NCBI GenBank assembly: GCA_027484055.1
Contig: JAIXQH010000027.1
Span: forward strand, 62,001-126,000
DNA from: Verrucomicrobiaceae bacterium
GTDB taxonomy: Bacteria > Verrucomicrobiota > Verrucomicrobiia > Verrucomicrobiales > Akkermansiaceae
Length of the DNA: 64,000 nt
Direction of reading: 5' to 3'
Positions 17,411-25,607 of the stretch are shown here, piece after piece. Both the position numbers and the translations under genes were made by a program. The notes beneath the pieces were generated by a model. That model worked only from the letters and a program-made list of their open reading frames with translations. It had not been told where the DNA came from and made no database searches. The stretch's first letter is position 1. Each line of letters begins with the position of its first letter.

Positions 17411-17782
17411 ATGACATTGCAACGCCCCCTTCCTCCAAGATCGGTTGTGAAGCTTTCACGACTCTGGCCACATGCCCGCAGGCAGGGGCACGAGGTTGGC
17501 GAGATGCGGAGGATTGGCTACTACACGCCTCAGGACGGACTGGATTGTGTCTGGCTTGTATCTTCCGGCGGCGACTACGATTGGACCGCCGATCATGACT
17601 GGATTGAACGCCACTTTGATGTTGTGTCCCTCTCAGACGAGGCTGATCTCTTCGCAGTCGATCGCCCGGCTATTTCAGCCCTTCCAGAAGACTCAACAGC
17701 CGAAGAAGTCCTCGCTCCGAACCGCTCATTAGCGCCTACTTTGAATTCAACGTCTTCCGTTCGCGGTTCGGAGGACTTGTAA
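17411..17782 (+). CDS. Small soluble protein of unknown function (cassette 6)
   Basis: The 123-residue product shows an acidic, aromatic-rich segment (CVWLVSSGGDYDWTADHDWI, then ERHFDVVSLSDEADLFAVDR). No family was recognised. ATG 17411 is 14 nt after attC 5; an internal ATG at 17501 (MRRIGYYTPQDGLDC) is an equally good start and removes an odd basic leader. The last 30 codons lie inside attC 6, so the C-terminus may be a by-product of cassette structure. Confidence 0.55.
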   Translation: MTLQRPLPPRSVVKLSRLWPHARRQGHEVGEMRRIGYYTPQDGLDCVWLVSSGGDYDWTADHDWIERHFDVVSLSDEADLFAVDRPAISALPEDSTAEEVLAPNRSLAPTLNSTSSVRGSEDL

Positions 17783-17790
17783 CGTTGGAC
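17691..17790 (+). other. attC recombination site 6
   Basis: R'' is ACTCAAC (17691-17697, fits RYYYAAC) and R' is GTTGGAC (17784-17790, fits GTTRRRY). The stem pairs AAGTCCTC-gct-CCGAACCGC with GCGGTTCGGAGGACTT, a long near-perfect match with a three-base bulge. Length is 100 bp. This is the last attC-like site seen in the array. Confidence 0.75.
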
Positions 17791-18221
17791 AGGCCCGTCG
17801 GGCGCTTGGAGCGGGGGCGATGGGGAATCACCGCTTGCACGTAACACCTGAACGATTGCCTAAACCACCGATTTCGTATGGGGCAGTCTGCTATACTGAG
17901 GCAAGGAGTGAACCGAGCAAGGATGAACCCCGCGCCCAAGCGCTGAAAAATCTGCGGAAGTCCGCGCATGGGTTCCGACGGAACGCGCAGTCAGCAGCTC
18001 TTATAGACGAGGTTTTGTGGCCAATTCGTTTGGCAAAGGGGCGAGATCTGTCCTTTATTGGCGGTCTTACAGCGCATTTCGGGTCGGGGCGGGTTCTTTC
18101 CGTGGCTGGATCGCCCAGCAAAAATTCCCAAGATTTCCCGGTTGACAGCTCGTGGGGAGGTACCTAGTTTGCCACCCCCTTCGGGCACGCCATGTGTTCG
18201 AAGCCATTTTTATACAAGCAC
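17791..18221 (+). other. Region between the cassette array and rplM, with a possible rplM promoter
   Basis: An open frame of 115 codons (17820-18167) starts 29 nt after attC 6 but has no recognisable protein character and no following attC, so it is not called a gene. Near the right end TTGACA (18142-18147), a 17-nt spacer and TAGTTT (18165-18170) form a plausible sigma-70-type promoter upstream of rplM. Confidence 0.45.
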
Positions 18222-18653
18222 ATGAAGACGTTTTCCGCCAAGCCACACGAAGTCGAACGCAAGTGGTATGTGATCGACGCCAAGGGCAAGGTCCTCGGTC
18301 AAGTCGCTGTTGAGGCTGCCCGCCTCCTCCGCGGCAAGCACAAGCCAACTTTCACCTCCCATGTTGACACGGGCGACTTCGTCGTCGTGATCAATGCCGA
18401 GCAGGTTGTCCTGACCGGCAACAAAGAAACCTCCAAGATCTACACCCGTTTCTCCGGCTATGTCGGTGGCCAGAAGGTCGAGACCCCACGCATCGTGCGT
18501 GAGCGTCGTCCGATCCTCCTCGTTGAGCGCGCAGTTTGGGGCATGATTCCTAAGACTCGTCTTGGACGTTCACAATTCGGCAAACTCAAGGTCTATGCAG
18601 GTGAGTCCCACCCGCACGAAGCCCAAGCTCCTACCGCTTACGCCGTCCGCTAA
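18222..18653 (+). CDS. rplM: 50S ribosomal protein L13
   Basis: This 143-residue protein matches L13: [19 protein letters not shown] at the start, [20 protein letters not shown], then [18 protein letters not shown] and [21 protein letters not shown]13 is an early assembly protein of the large subunit. ATG 18222 gives the family N-terminus; an in-frame ATG at 18192 would add ten residues. It is followed after 21 nt by rpsI, the widespread rplM-rpsI operon. Confidence 0.96.
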   Translation: MKTFSAKPHEVERKWYVIDAKGKVLGQVAVEAARLLRGKHKPTFTSHVDTGDFVVVINAEQVVLTGNKETSKIYTRFSGYVGGQKVETPRIVRERRPILLVERAVWGMIPKTRLGRSQFGKLKVYAGESHPHEAQAPTAYAVR

Positions 18654-18674
18654 CTCGTTTCCCCTAAATTTAAC

Positions 18675-19070
18675 ATGACCGCTACCACTACCCAAAGCGC
18701 CACTGGCCGCCGCAAGACTGCTGTCGCCCGTGTTTGGATGACCGAAGGCACTGGCCAGATCATCATCAACGCGCGCAGCTTTGAAGAATATCTGCCAACC
18801 ATCGAGCTTCAGAATGCAGTGCTTGCTCCTTTCCTGGCGCTTTCACTCTCCAACAAGTTTGACCTCAACGTCGTCGTCAAAGGCGGTGGCAAACAATCCC
18901 AGTCGATTGCGATTCGCCATGCGATTTCCCGTTCGCTGACTTTGGTGGACCCTGAGAACCGCAAGGTGATCAAGCCACTGGGTTTCCTGACACGTGACCC
19001 ACGGATGAAGGAACGTAAGAAGCCAGGTCAACCGGGTGCTCGTGCCCGCTTCCAGTTCTCCAAGCGTTAA
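18675..19070 (+). CDS. rpsI: 30S ribosomal protein S9
   Basis: This 131-residue protein shows S9 marks: ATGRRKTAVARVWMTEGTG near the start, FEEYLPTIELQNAVLAP, and GGGKQSQSIAIRHAISRSL. It ends with LTRDPRMKERKKPGQPGARA and the universal basic tail FQFSKR that reaches the P-site tRNA. It is the second gene of the rplM-rpsI operon and is followed by a rho-independent terminator. Confidence 0.96.
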   Translation: MTATTTQSATGRRKTAVARVWMTEGTGQIIINARSFEEYLPTIELQNAVLAPFLALSLSNKFDLNVVVKGGGKQSQSIAIRHAISRSLTLVDPENRKVIKPLGFLTRDPRMKERKKPGQPGARARFQFSKR

Positions 19071-19097
19071 TCGGCTTCTGGGATCTTCGATTCTCAA

Positions 19098-19129
19098 AAC
19101 CGCACTCCCTACGGGGTGCGGTTTTTTTT
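19098..19129 (+). terminator. Rho-independent terminator after rpsI
   Basis: Arms AACCGCAC and GTGCGGTT flank a short loop and run into eight T residues, 27 nt past the rpsI stop. It ends the rplM-rpsI transcript before the convergent efflux operon. Confidence 0.88.
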
Positions 19130-19194
19130 GTTCTATGCGGGAAAGTGGTCTCTGTCACCTTGGGCTGCACGCAGTCCAAGACCAAGTGATGACA

Positions 19195-22100
19195 TTACTG
19201 CGCGGCGCTCACGCGACTCTTCGAGAAAATCACATAGACGGCGGGGACCACGAATAAGGTTAGGACTCCTGAGAAAATCAGCCCGCCCACGACGGCGATG
19301 CCGAGAGATTGACGAGAGCTGCCGGAAGCTCCGAGTGAGAGAGCGATGGGTAGGATTCCGAAAAGAGTCGCGAGGCTGGTCATTAAAATCGGCCGGAAGC
19401 GAGCAAGTGAGGCCTCTAGCGCGGCTTCGATGTTCGGCAAGCCGGCGGCTTTGCGCTGATTGGCGAACTCGACGATGAGGATGCCATTTTTCGTCACGAT
19501 GCCGATGAGCATGATGATGCCTATTTGGCTAAAGACATTCAGAGTTTGTCCGGTGAAATGAAGGGATAGCAGCGCTCCGGCGACGGAGAGGGGCACCGTT
19601 AAGATGATGATGAAGGGATCGCGGAAACTCTCAAACTGCGCGGCTAGCACCAGATAAATGATGAGTAGGGCGAGTAGAAAGGCAAATAACAGCGAAGACG
19701 AACTCTCAGAAAAGTCCCGGGACTGTCCGGCGAGGGAGGTGCGAAAATTCTCGGGCAGCACTTGCTTGGCGACTCGCTGGAGTTCGTCGATTCCATCGCC
19801 CAAGGTGTAGCCGGGGGCGGGTGTGCCTTGAATGGTGGCGGAGACGGAGCGGTTAAATCGGAAAATGGCCGCCGGGCTTGCCGACTCGGAAAAGGTCACG
19901 AAGTTGTCGAGTGAAACCATGGTACCGGTCGTCGTTTTGACGAACAGTTTTTTGAGGTCTTCCGGGTCATTGCGGTCCTGCCGCCGCATTTGAGCGATGA
20001 CTTGGTATTGTTTTCCGTTTTTTAGGAAATAGCCAAATCGCCGTCCTGAGTAAGCGAACTCAATCGTGCGGCCGATTTCTTCGACGGAGATGCCAAGTTC
20101 TGCGGCTTTTTTGCGATTGATCGCAATGACCCCTTCTGGGCGGTTCACTTTCAAGTCGGCATCCACTTGACAGAGGACTTTGCTTTTCCCGGCTTCATTG
20201 AGGAATACGGGGAGTGCTTTGACGAGTGCGTCGAAATTGGGAGCCTGGATGACGAAGGCGAGGGGTTGGCCGCTTCTACGGTCGCCGATGGTGGGAGGCT
20301 GCGAGGGAAAGGCTTTCACGCCGGTGTAATCTTGCAGGTCTTGGGTGAGCTGCTGGGTGATTTGATCTTGGCTGCGGGTGCGCTCGTTAGGTGGCTTCAG
20401 ATAGATCGTCTGGGTGGCGGTATTCGCTCCGGAGCGGGAGCCACCACCGCCGAGGATGGAGAATGAGCGTTGGGTCTCAGGGATATTTTCATCCACATAG
20501 GTGGCGATTTTGCTCATCCAGTCTTCGGTGTATTCGAAGCTTGAGCCTTCGGGCGCGGTGATGTTCACGCGGATGTTTTCCCGATCTTCCAAGGGAGCGA
20601 GTTCGCGGGGGATCTCGATCACTAACCAAGCGATGAGCCCGCCATTGATGAGTAAAATCGGAATCGCCGCGATTCGCCAACGCAGAAACGGGATGAGGCA
20701 GGAGCGGTAGCTGCGAGTCATCCATTTGAAAAACGGTTCCGTCGAGCGGTAGATGATATTCGGCTGGGTATCCTGTTTTTTCAGGAGAAACCGACACATC
20801 ATGGGCGAGAGCGTGAGCGCGACGAAGGCGGAAATCATGACTGAGCCGGCTAGGGTGATGCCGAACTCTCGGAACAGGCGTCCAGTCAGCCCAGAGAGGA
20901 AAATGACGGGGAGAAATACGGCGGCCAGAGCGAAGGTGGTGGAGATCACCGCGAAGTAAATCTCGCGCGAGCCTTTGAGCGCGGCGTCGAGCGGGGTCAT
21001 GCCTTCTTCGATCTTCGAGTAGATGTTTTCCAAGACCACGATCGCGTCATCGCAGACCAGCCCGATGGAAAGGACGATGGCGACGAGGGTGAGGACGTTG
21101 ATGGTGAACCCGGCAAGGTACATGATAAAAAAGCCGGCGATGATGCTAACAGGGATCGCGATCACTGGAATGATCGTTGAGCGCCAATCTCTCAGAAAAA
21201 GGAAAATAATCAGTGCGACGAGCACGAAGGCGATCACCAGAGTTTCCTCCACCTCGGCCACGGAGCGTCTGACGAAGCGGGTGAAGTCGTAGCCGATTTC
21301 TACGATGACATCGGGCGGGACTTCCTTTTTGACCTGCTCCATGCGTTTGTAGAATTCGTCTGCGATGGCGATGGCATTTGTATTTGGCTGGGGGGTGATG
21401 GAGACGCCGATGCGGTAGAGTCCGTCGCGCTTGAGTCCGGTGCGGAGGTTTTCTGGGCCGAGCTCGGCGTTGCCGACGTCGCTGAACAAAATTTGGCGGC
21501 CTTTTTCTTGTTTGATGATGAGGTTGTCGAAGTCCGCTGCGCTGGTGAGTCTGCCGAGGGTGCGGAGTGAGAGTTCATTGCTGGAGCCTTCGAGGCGGCC
21601 ACTGGGTAAATCGACATTTTGCGAATCGAGTGCCTTTTGCACGTCGGCGGCGGTGAGTCCGTGGACGGCGAGTTTCACGGGATCCATCCAGAGGCGCATG
21701 GCGTAGCGTTTTTCCCCGAAAATGTTCACCGCCGCCACGCCGGGGATCGTCTCCATCCGCTCGCGGACGATGCGGTCTGCGATGTCGCTGACTTGCAGGA
21801 TATTACGAGTGTCGCTGGTGAGGGAGAGGAAAAGAATCGGCGAGGAGTCCGCATCTGCCTTGGTGACGACGGGCGGGTTCGCATCCGTCGGTAGGCTGCG
21901 GGCGGCACGGGCCACACGGTCGCGGACGTCGTTGGCGGCGGTGTCGATGTCGGAGCCGAGGTTGAACTCCACGGTGATGGCGCTGCTTTCTTGGCGCGAC
22001 TCGGAGGTGATGGTACGGATGCCGGAAATGCCGTTGATGACTTGTTCGAGAGGCTCGGTGATCTGGGAGGCGATGACGTCTGGATTGGCACCAGGGTAGG

Positions 22101-22248
22101 TGGTGGAAATCGTCACCACCGGTGGGTCCACGGCGGGGTATTCACGGACGCCGAGGAAGTAGAATCCGGTCAGCCCAAAAAGGACCAGCACCAGGGACAT
22201 GACGATCGCCAAGACCGGGCGGCGGATGCTGATTTCAGAGAGACTCAT
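19195..22248 (-). CDS. RND-family multidrug efflux permease (AcrB/MexB-like)
   Basis: This 1017-residue inner-membrane pump shows the HAE-RND pattern: SIRRPVLAIVMSLVLVLFGL (TM1), two large periplasmic loops, and two six-helix halves. The proton-relay Asp pair is in LVCDDAIVVLENIYS (TM4) and the partner Lys in GIVTKNGILIVEFANQRKA (TM10). It uses proton motive force to export drugs or lipids through an adaptor and an outer-membrane channel. The adaptor gene lies 6 nt upstream on the same strand; no TolC-like gene is in the window. Substrate cannot be inferred. Confidence 0.94.
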   Translation of the reverse strand: MSLSEISIRRPVLAIVMSLVLVLFGLTGFYFLGVREYPAVDPPVVTISTTYPGANPDVIASQITEPLEQVINGISGIRTITSESRQESSAITVEFNLGSDIDTAANDVRDRVARAARSLPTDANPPVVTKADADSSPILFLSLTSDTRNILQVSDIADRIVRERMETIPGVAAVNIFGEKRYAMRLWMDPVKLAVHGLTAADVQKALDSQNVDLPSGRLEGSSNELSLRTLGRLTSAADFDNLIIKQEKGRQILFSDVGNAELGPENLRTGLKRDGLYRIGVSITPQPNTNAIAIADEFYKRMEQVKKEVPPDVIVEIGYDFTRFVRRSVAEVEETLVIAFVLVALIIFLFLRDWRSTIIPVIAIPVSIIAGFFIMYLAGFTINVLTLVAIVLSIGLVCDDAIVVLENIYSKIEEGMTPLDAALKGSREIYFAVISTTFALAAVFLPVIFLSGLTGRLFREFGITLAGSVMISAFVALTLSPMMCRFLLKKQDTQPNIIYRSTEPFFKWMTRSYRSCLIPFLRWRIAAIPILLINGGLIAWLVIEIPRELAPLEDRENIRVNITAPEGSSFEYTEDWMSKIATYVDENIPETQRSFSILGGGGSRSGANTATQTIYLKPPNERTRSQDQITQQLTQDLQDYTGVKAFPSQPPTIGDRRSGQPLAFVIQAPNFDALVKALPVFLNEAGKSKVLCQVDADLKVNRPEGVIAINRKKAAELGISVEEIGRTIEFAYSGRRFGYFLKNGKQYQVIAQMRRQDRNDPEDLKKLFVKTTTGTMVSLDNFVTFSESASPAAIFRFNRSVSATIQGTPAPGYTLGDGIDELQRVAKQVLPENFRTSLAGQSRDFSESSSSLLFAFLLALLIIYLVLAAQFESFRDPFIIILTVPLSVAGALLSLHFTGQTLNVFSQIGIIMLIGIVTKNGILIVEFANQRKAAGLPNIEAALEASLARFRPILMTSLATLFGILPIALSLGASGSSRQSLGIAVVGGLIFSGVLTLFVVPAVYVIFSKSRVSAAQ

Positions 22249-22254
22249 GGAGGA

Positions 22255-23247
22255 TCAAGGATGAACCAGGGTGCTGGCGGCCTTGACTTCCAGACCTGGG
22301 CGGATGCGTAGAAGATTGGTGATGGCGACGGCGTCACCGTCTTTCACGCCGCGAAGGATCTGGACTTGGTCATCGGTGCGGATGCCGATTTCTACGGTCT
22401 GTAATTTCGCCTTCCCGTCGGAAATGACATAGACACCCTGCCCGCGAGGGGAGGGGACGAGGGCTTGGCTTGGGACCATGAAGCCGTGGGTGAGGTGGTC
22501 CAGTTTGAGGGTCACTTCGGCGAAGCCGCCGGGCAGCAGTCCCTTGGGGCTGACGCAGAGACCGCGCACGAGGAGGCTGCGGGTGGCGGAGTCGATGGCG
22601 GGTTCCAAGACGGTGACGCTGCCCTCGAAGACTTGGCCATTTCCCGCGACGGTGAAGGTGAAGTGTTGGCCGGGTTTCACTTCGTTGGAGTAGCGTTCGG
22701 GTAGGGGGAAATCCACCTTGATGGAGGAGACGTCTTGGAGGGTAATCAGGGGCGTGGTGGGACTGACGAAGGCTCCCTCACTGACTTGGCGCACGCCGAC
22801 GCGTCCGGCGAAGGGCGCGCGGATTTCGGTTTTCTCGACCATGACAGCCTGGGTGTGGCGCTGTGCTTCGAGAATGGTGAGGGCGGCGGTGGAGCTATCG
22901 TATTCTTGCTGGCTGATGGCCTTGCTGGGCAGGAGCTTGTCCACCCGCTTTTTGTTGGTGCTGGCGAGTTTCAGCTGGGCGTCGATTTCGGCGAGTTCCG
23001 CGACGAGTTCACTGTCGTCCAGTTTGAAAAGTCGGTCACCGGCGGCGACCTCGGAGCCTTCTGTGACATGGATTTTCACCAAGCGGCGCGAAAGTTCGGA
23101 GACCAGGGTCACGGATTCATTGGCGCGGAGCGTGCCGACCGTCGTCAGGGTGTAGTCGAATGGCACCGTTCTCACCGAGTAGATTTCGGCAGTGAGCGGC
23201 GCGGCAGAGGAATGAGGCAGGCAGCAGCAGACCCAGCTTAGAAGCAT
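22255..23247 (-). CDS. RND efflux periplasmic adaptor (membrane fusion protein)
   Basis: The product (330 residues from ATG 23247) begins with a short signal peptide (LLSWVCCCLPHSSAAPLTAE). An in-frame ATG at 23316 would put 23 polar residues before it. The lipoyl half-motifs (LRANESVTLVSELSRRLVKI, then EGSEVAAGDRLFKLDDSEL) flank an alpha-hairpin. EIRAPFAGRVGVRQVSEGAF and a beta-barrel with PGQHFTFTVAG follow. It links the RND pump encoded just downstream to an outer-membrane channel. Confidence 0.92.
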   Translation of the reverse strand: MLLSWVCCCLPHSSAAPLTAEIYSVRTVPFDYTLTTVGTLRANESVTLVSELSRRLVKIHVTEGSEVAAGDRLFKLDDSELVAELAEIDAQLKLASTNKKRVDKLLPSKAISQQEYDSSTAALTILEAQRHTQAVMVEKTEIRAPFAGRVGVRQVSEGAFVSPTTPLITLQDVSSIKVDFPLPERYSNEVKPGQHFTFTVAGNGQVFEGSVTVLEPAIDSATRSLLVRGLCVSPKGLLPGGFAEVTLKLDHLTHGFMVPSQALVPSPRGQGVYVISDGKAKLQTVEIGIRTDDQVQILRGVKDGDAVAITNLLRIRPGLEVKAASTLVHP

Positions 23248-23328
23248 GGATCTGAAAGCAGGCGGCCTGTTGAATAACACGTCGCTACGGATGGACCACG
23301 ACGGTCGATTGGTCAAGGCTTGGGGATT

Positions 23329-24603
23329 TTAACGATCTTTCACTCGCTCGACATGGGCACCGAGCATGAGGAGCTTCTCGTCGATGTGCTCGTAGCCGCG
23401 GTCGATGTGGTAGAGGCGGCTGATTTCCGTGGAGCCCTTCGCGGTGAGTGCGGCGAGCACGAGTGCGGCGGAGGCGCGGAGGTCAGAGGCCATGACGGGC
23501 GCGGCGGAAAGCTGGGCCACGCCACGGACGACGGCGGTGCCATTGTCCACTTTGATGTCGGCACCCATGCGTTTCAGCTCGGCGCAGTGCATGAAGCGCT
23601 GGGGGAAAATGGTGTCTTTAATCACGCTGATGCCGGGGGTGGTGACCAGGAGTGCGGTCATTTGCGCCTGCATGTCGGTGGGATAGGCGGGGTAGGGGGC
23701 GGTGGAAATTTCCACCCCATGGGTGATGCCTTCGCTGCGGTGGACGGTGCAGATGTCTCCCGTTTCATTGAAATCCACGCGGTGGCCGGAGGCTTCGATG
23801 GCGGCGGTGATGGCTTTGAGGTGCTCGCGGCAGACGCGGCGGAGCGTGACGCCTTCACCGGCGAGGGCTGCGGCGGCCATGAAAGTGCCGGCTTCGATGC
23901 GATCTGGAATGACGGTGTGCTCGACTCCGTGGAGCTCTTTCACGCCTTCGATGACGATGCGGCGGGTGCCAGCACCGGTGATTGTCGCACCCATGGCGTT
24001 GAGGAAATTCGCGAGGTCGAGCACTTCTGGTTCGGCGGCGGCAGACTCGATGATGGTGATGCCCTCCGCGAGGGTGGCGGCCATCATGACGTTATCCGTG
24101 CCGAGCACGGTGGGGCCGTGGGTGCCGCGGAGGTCGATGGTCGCGCCGCGCAGGCCGTCCTTGGCGGTGAGGGTGATGTTCCCACCCTCGAACTCGATTT
24201 TCGCGCCGAGTGCTTCGAGTCCGCGAAGGTGGAGGTCCACCGGGCGGTCGCCGATGACGCAGCCGCCGGGAAGGGAGACGACGCAGCGGCCTTTGCGGGC
24301 GAGCAAGGGGCCCATGACACAGATGGAGGCGCGCATGCGGCGGACTAACTCGTAAGGGGCGGCGTCGATGACGTCGGCACAGGAAATCCGAACAGTGCCG
24401 GAAGAGCGCTCCACATCTGCACCGAGGGCGCTGAGGATCTGGATCATGTAATTCGTGTCGGAGACGTCTGGCACGCGGCGGATGATGCAGTCTTCCCCGG
24501 TTAGCAGAGAGGCTGCGAGGATGGGGAGGGATGCATTTTTAGATCCAGAAATGCTGATGGCACCACGCAGGGTGGCACCGCCGTGAACGACAAGTTTATC
24601 CAT
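23329..24603 (-). CDS. murA: UDP-N-acetylglucosamine 1-carboxyvinyltransferase
   Basis: MurA makes the first committed step of peptidoglycan synthesis, adding enolpyruvate from PEP to UDP-GlcNAc. The catalytic Cys is residue 115, within PGGCVIGDRPVDLHLRGLEA, exactly the E. coli position; a Cys rather than Asp here predicts fosfomycin sensitivity. The start MDKLVVHGGATLRGAISISG and GSKNASLPILAASLL (UDP-GlcNAc site) are standard. Length of 424 residues is normal. It lies between prmC (26-nt gap) and the efflux genes, all on the minus strand. Confidence 0.96.
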   Translation of the reverse strand: MDKLVVHGGATLRGAISISGSKNASLPILAASLLTGEDCIIRRVPDVSDTNYMIQILSALGADVERSSGTVRISCADVIDAAPYELVRRMRASICVMGPLLARKGRCVVSLPGGCVIGDRPVDLHLRGLEALGAKIEFEGGNITLTAKDGLRGATIDLRGTHGPTVLGTDNVMMAATLAEGITIIESAAAEPEVLDLANFLNAMGATITGAGTRRIVIEGVKELHGVEHTVIPDRIEAGTFMAAAALAGEGVTLRRVCREHLKAITAAIEASGHRVDFNETGDICTVHRSEGITHGVEISTAPYPAYPTDMQAQMTALLVTTPGISVIKDTIFPQRFMHCAELKRMGADIKVDNGTAVVRGVAQLSAAPVMASDLRASAALVLAALTAKGSTEISRLYHIDRGYEHIDEKLLMLGAHVERVKDR

Positions 24604-24629
24604 GAGAGATTAAGATGGGAATTGGAGGC

Positions 24630-25469
24630 TTAGAGTGGGCGGCGGGCGAAGGGGAAACGTGGGATGCCGGAGAGGTCAGTTTTGACCTCGATGTCGGTGA
24701 AAGCTGAGCGTTGGAGAAATTCGGTGACGTGGGAAGCTTGATCATGGCCAATTTCAAGAACCAGCCAGCCGCCGGGGTGGAGGTGTGTGAAAGCTTCCGG
24801 AATGAAGCGGCGCAGCAGTGTCAGTCCATCAGCCCCAGAGAATAAGGCCAGAGCTGGGTCGTGCATGACTTCGCGCGAGAGGGTGGCGCGTTCGGTTTCT
24901 GGGACGTAGGGGAGATTCGCGACGATGCCGTGGAAGGGGCCGGAGAGGTGGGTGAAGAGGTCGCTGTGGATGAAGCGGGTGTTGGTGAGTTCCAGGGCCG
25001 TGCCATTTTCCTGGGCGAGAGTGAGTGCGTCTGGTGAGACGTCGGCCAAGGTGACGTGCCAGCTGGGCTGGGCGGCGGCGAGTGAGAGACCGAGCACGCC
25101 GGAGCCGCAGCCCATGTCGAGGATCTGCGACTCTGCGGGGTGGTCCCACTGGAGGATCCACTCGGCGAGTTCCTCGGTCTCGGGGCGCGGAATGAGGGCG
25201 CGGGCGTCGGTTTTGAACTCGTGTTGATGGAAATAAACCGTTCCGAGCAGGTGCTGGATGGGGATGCCTTCGCCGCGTTTTTTCAGCTTATCGCGGAGAG
25301 GTAAGAGATCGGCCTCGGCGACGGGGCGGTCGAATTGGAGGTAAAGATCCATCCGGGTGCAGCCGAGTTGGTGGGCGACGAGCAGCTGCATGTTCCGACG
25401 CGCGTCCTCAATGCCGCGTTTTTCGAGATAGCGGGTGCCGCCATCGATGGTTTCCAGAACGGTGCTCAT
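24630..25469 (-). CDS. prmC: Peptide chain release factor N5-glutamine methyltransferase (variant NLPY motif)
   Basis: PrmC methylates the GGQ glutamine of RF1/RF2. The 279-residue product has the N-terminal helical domain (residues 1-75), PRPETEELAEWIL, the SAM-binding LDMGCGSGVLGLSLA, and HSDLF. The catalytic NPPY motif is written NLPY here (GIVANLPYVPETE, about residue 190). The rest fits PrmC, but the Pro-to-Leu change at a substrate-contacting position is unusual. It is followed by murA on the same strand. Confidence 0.88.
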   Translation of the reverse strand: MSTVLETIDGGTRYLEKRGIEDARRNMQLLVAHQLGCTRMDLYLQFDRPVAEADLLPLRDKLKKRGEGIPIQHLLGTVYFHQHEFKTDARALIPRPETEELAEWILQWDHPAESQILDMGCGSGVLGLSLAAAQPSWHVTLADVSPDALTLAQENGTALELTNTRFIHSDLFTHLSGPFHGIVANLPYVPETERATLSREVMHDPALALFSGADGLTLLRRFIPEAFTHLHPGGWLVLEIGHDQASHVTEFLQRSAFTDIEVKTDLSGIPRFPFARRPL

Positions 25470-25607
25470 GCGTGTGTCAGCGCGAGGGTGGGCTGATGTG
25501 GGAGCTGCGCCAAGATCTATGATGGAGATTTTGCGGCGTAGGAAATTCGCTGGTCAGATGGGATGGAAAATGGTTTTTCCCCTGCGCGGGCGTAGCGCTC
25601 TGCCACG

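Noticed and set aside
17820..18167. 115-codon plus-strand frame after attC 6, possible seventh cassette gene
   Set aside because: No protein-like character, no following attC site, and it runs into the rplM promoter region.
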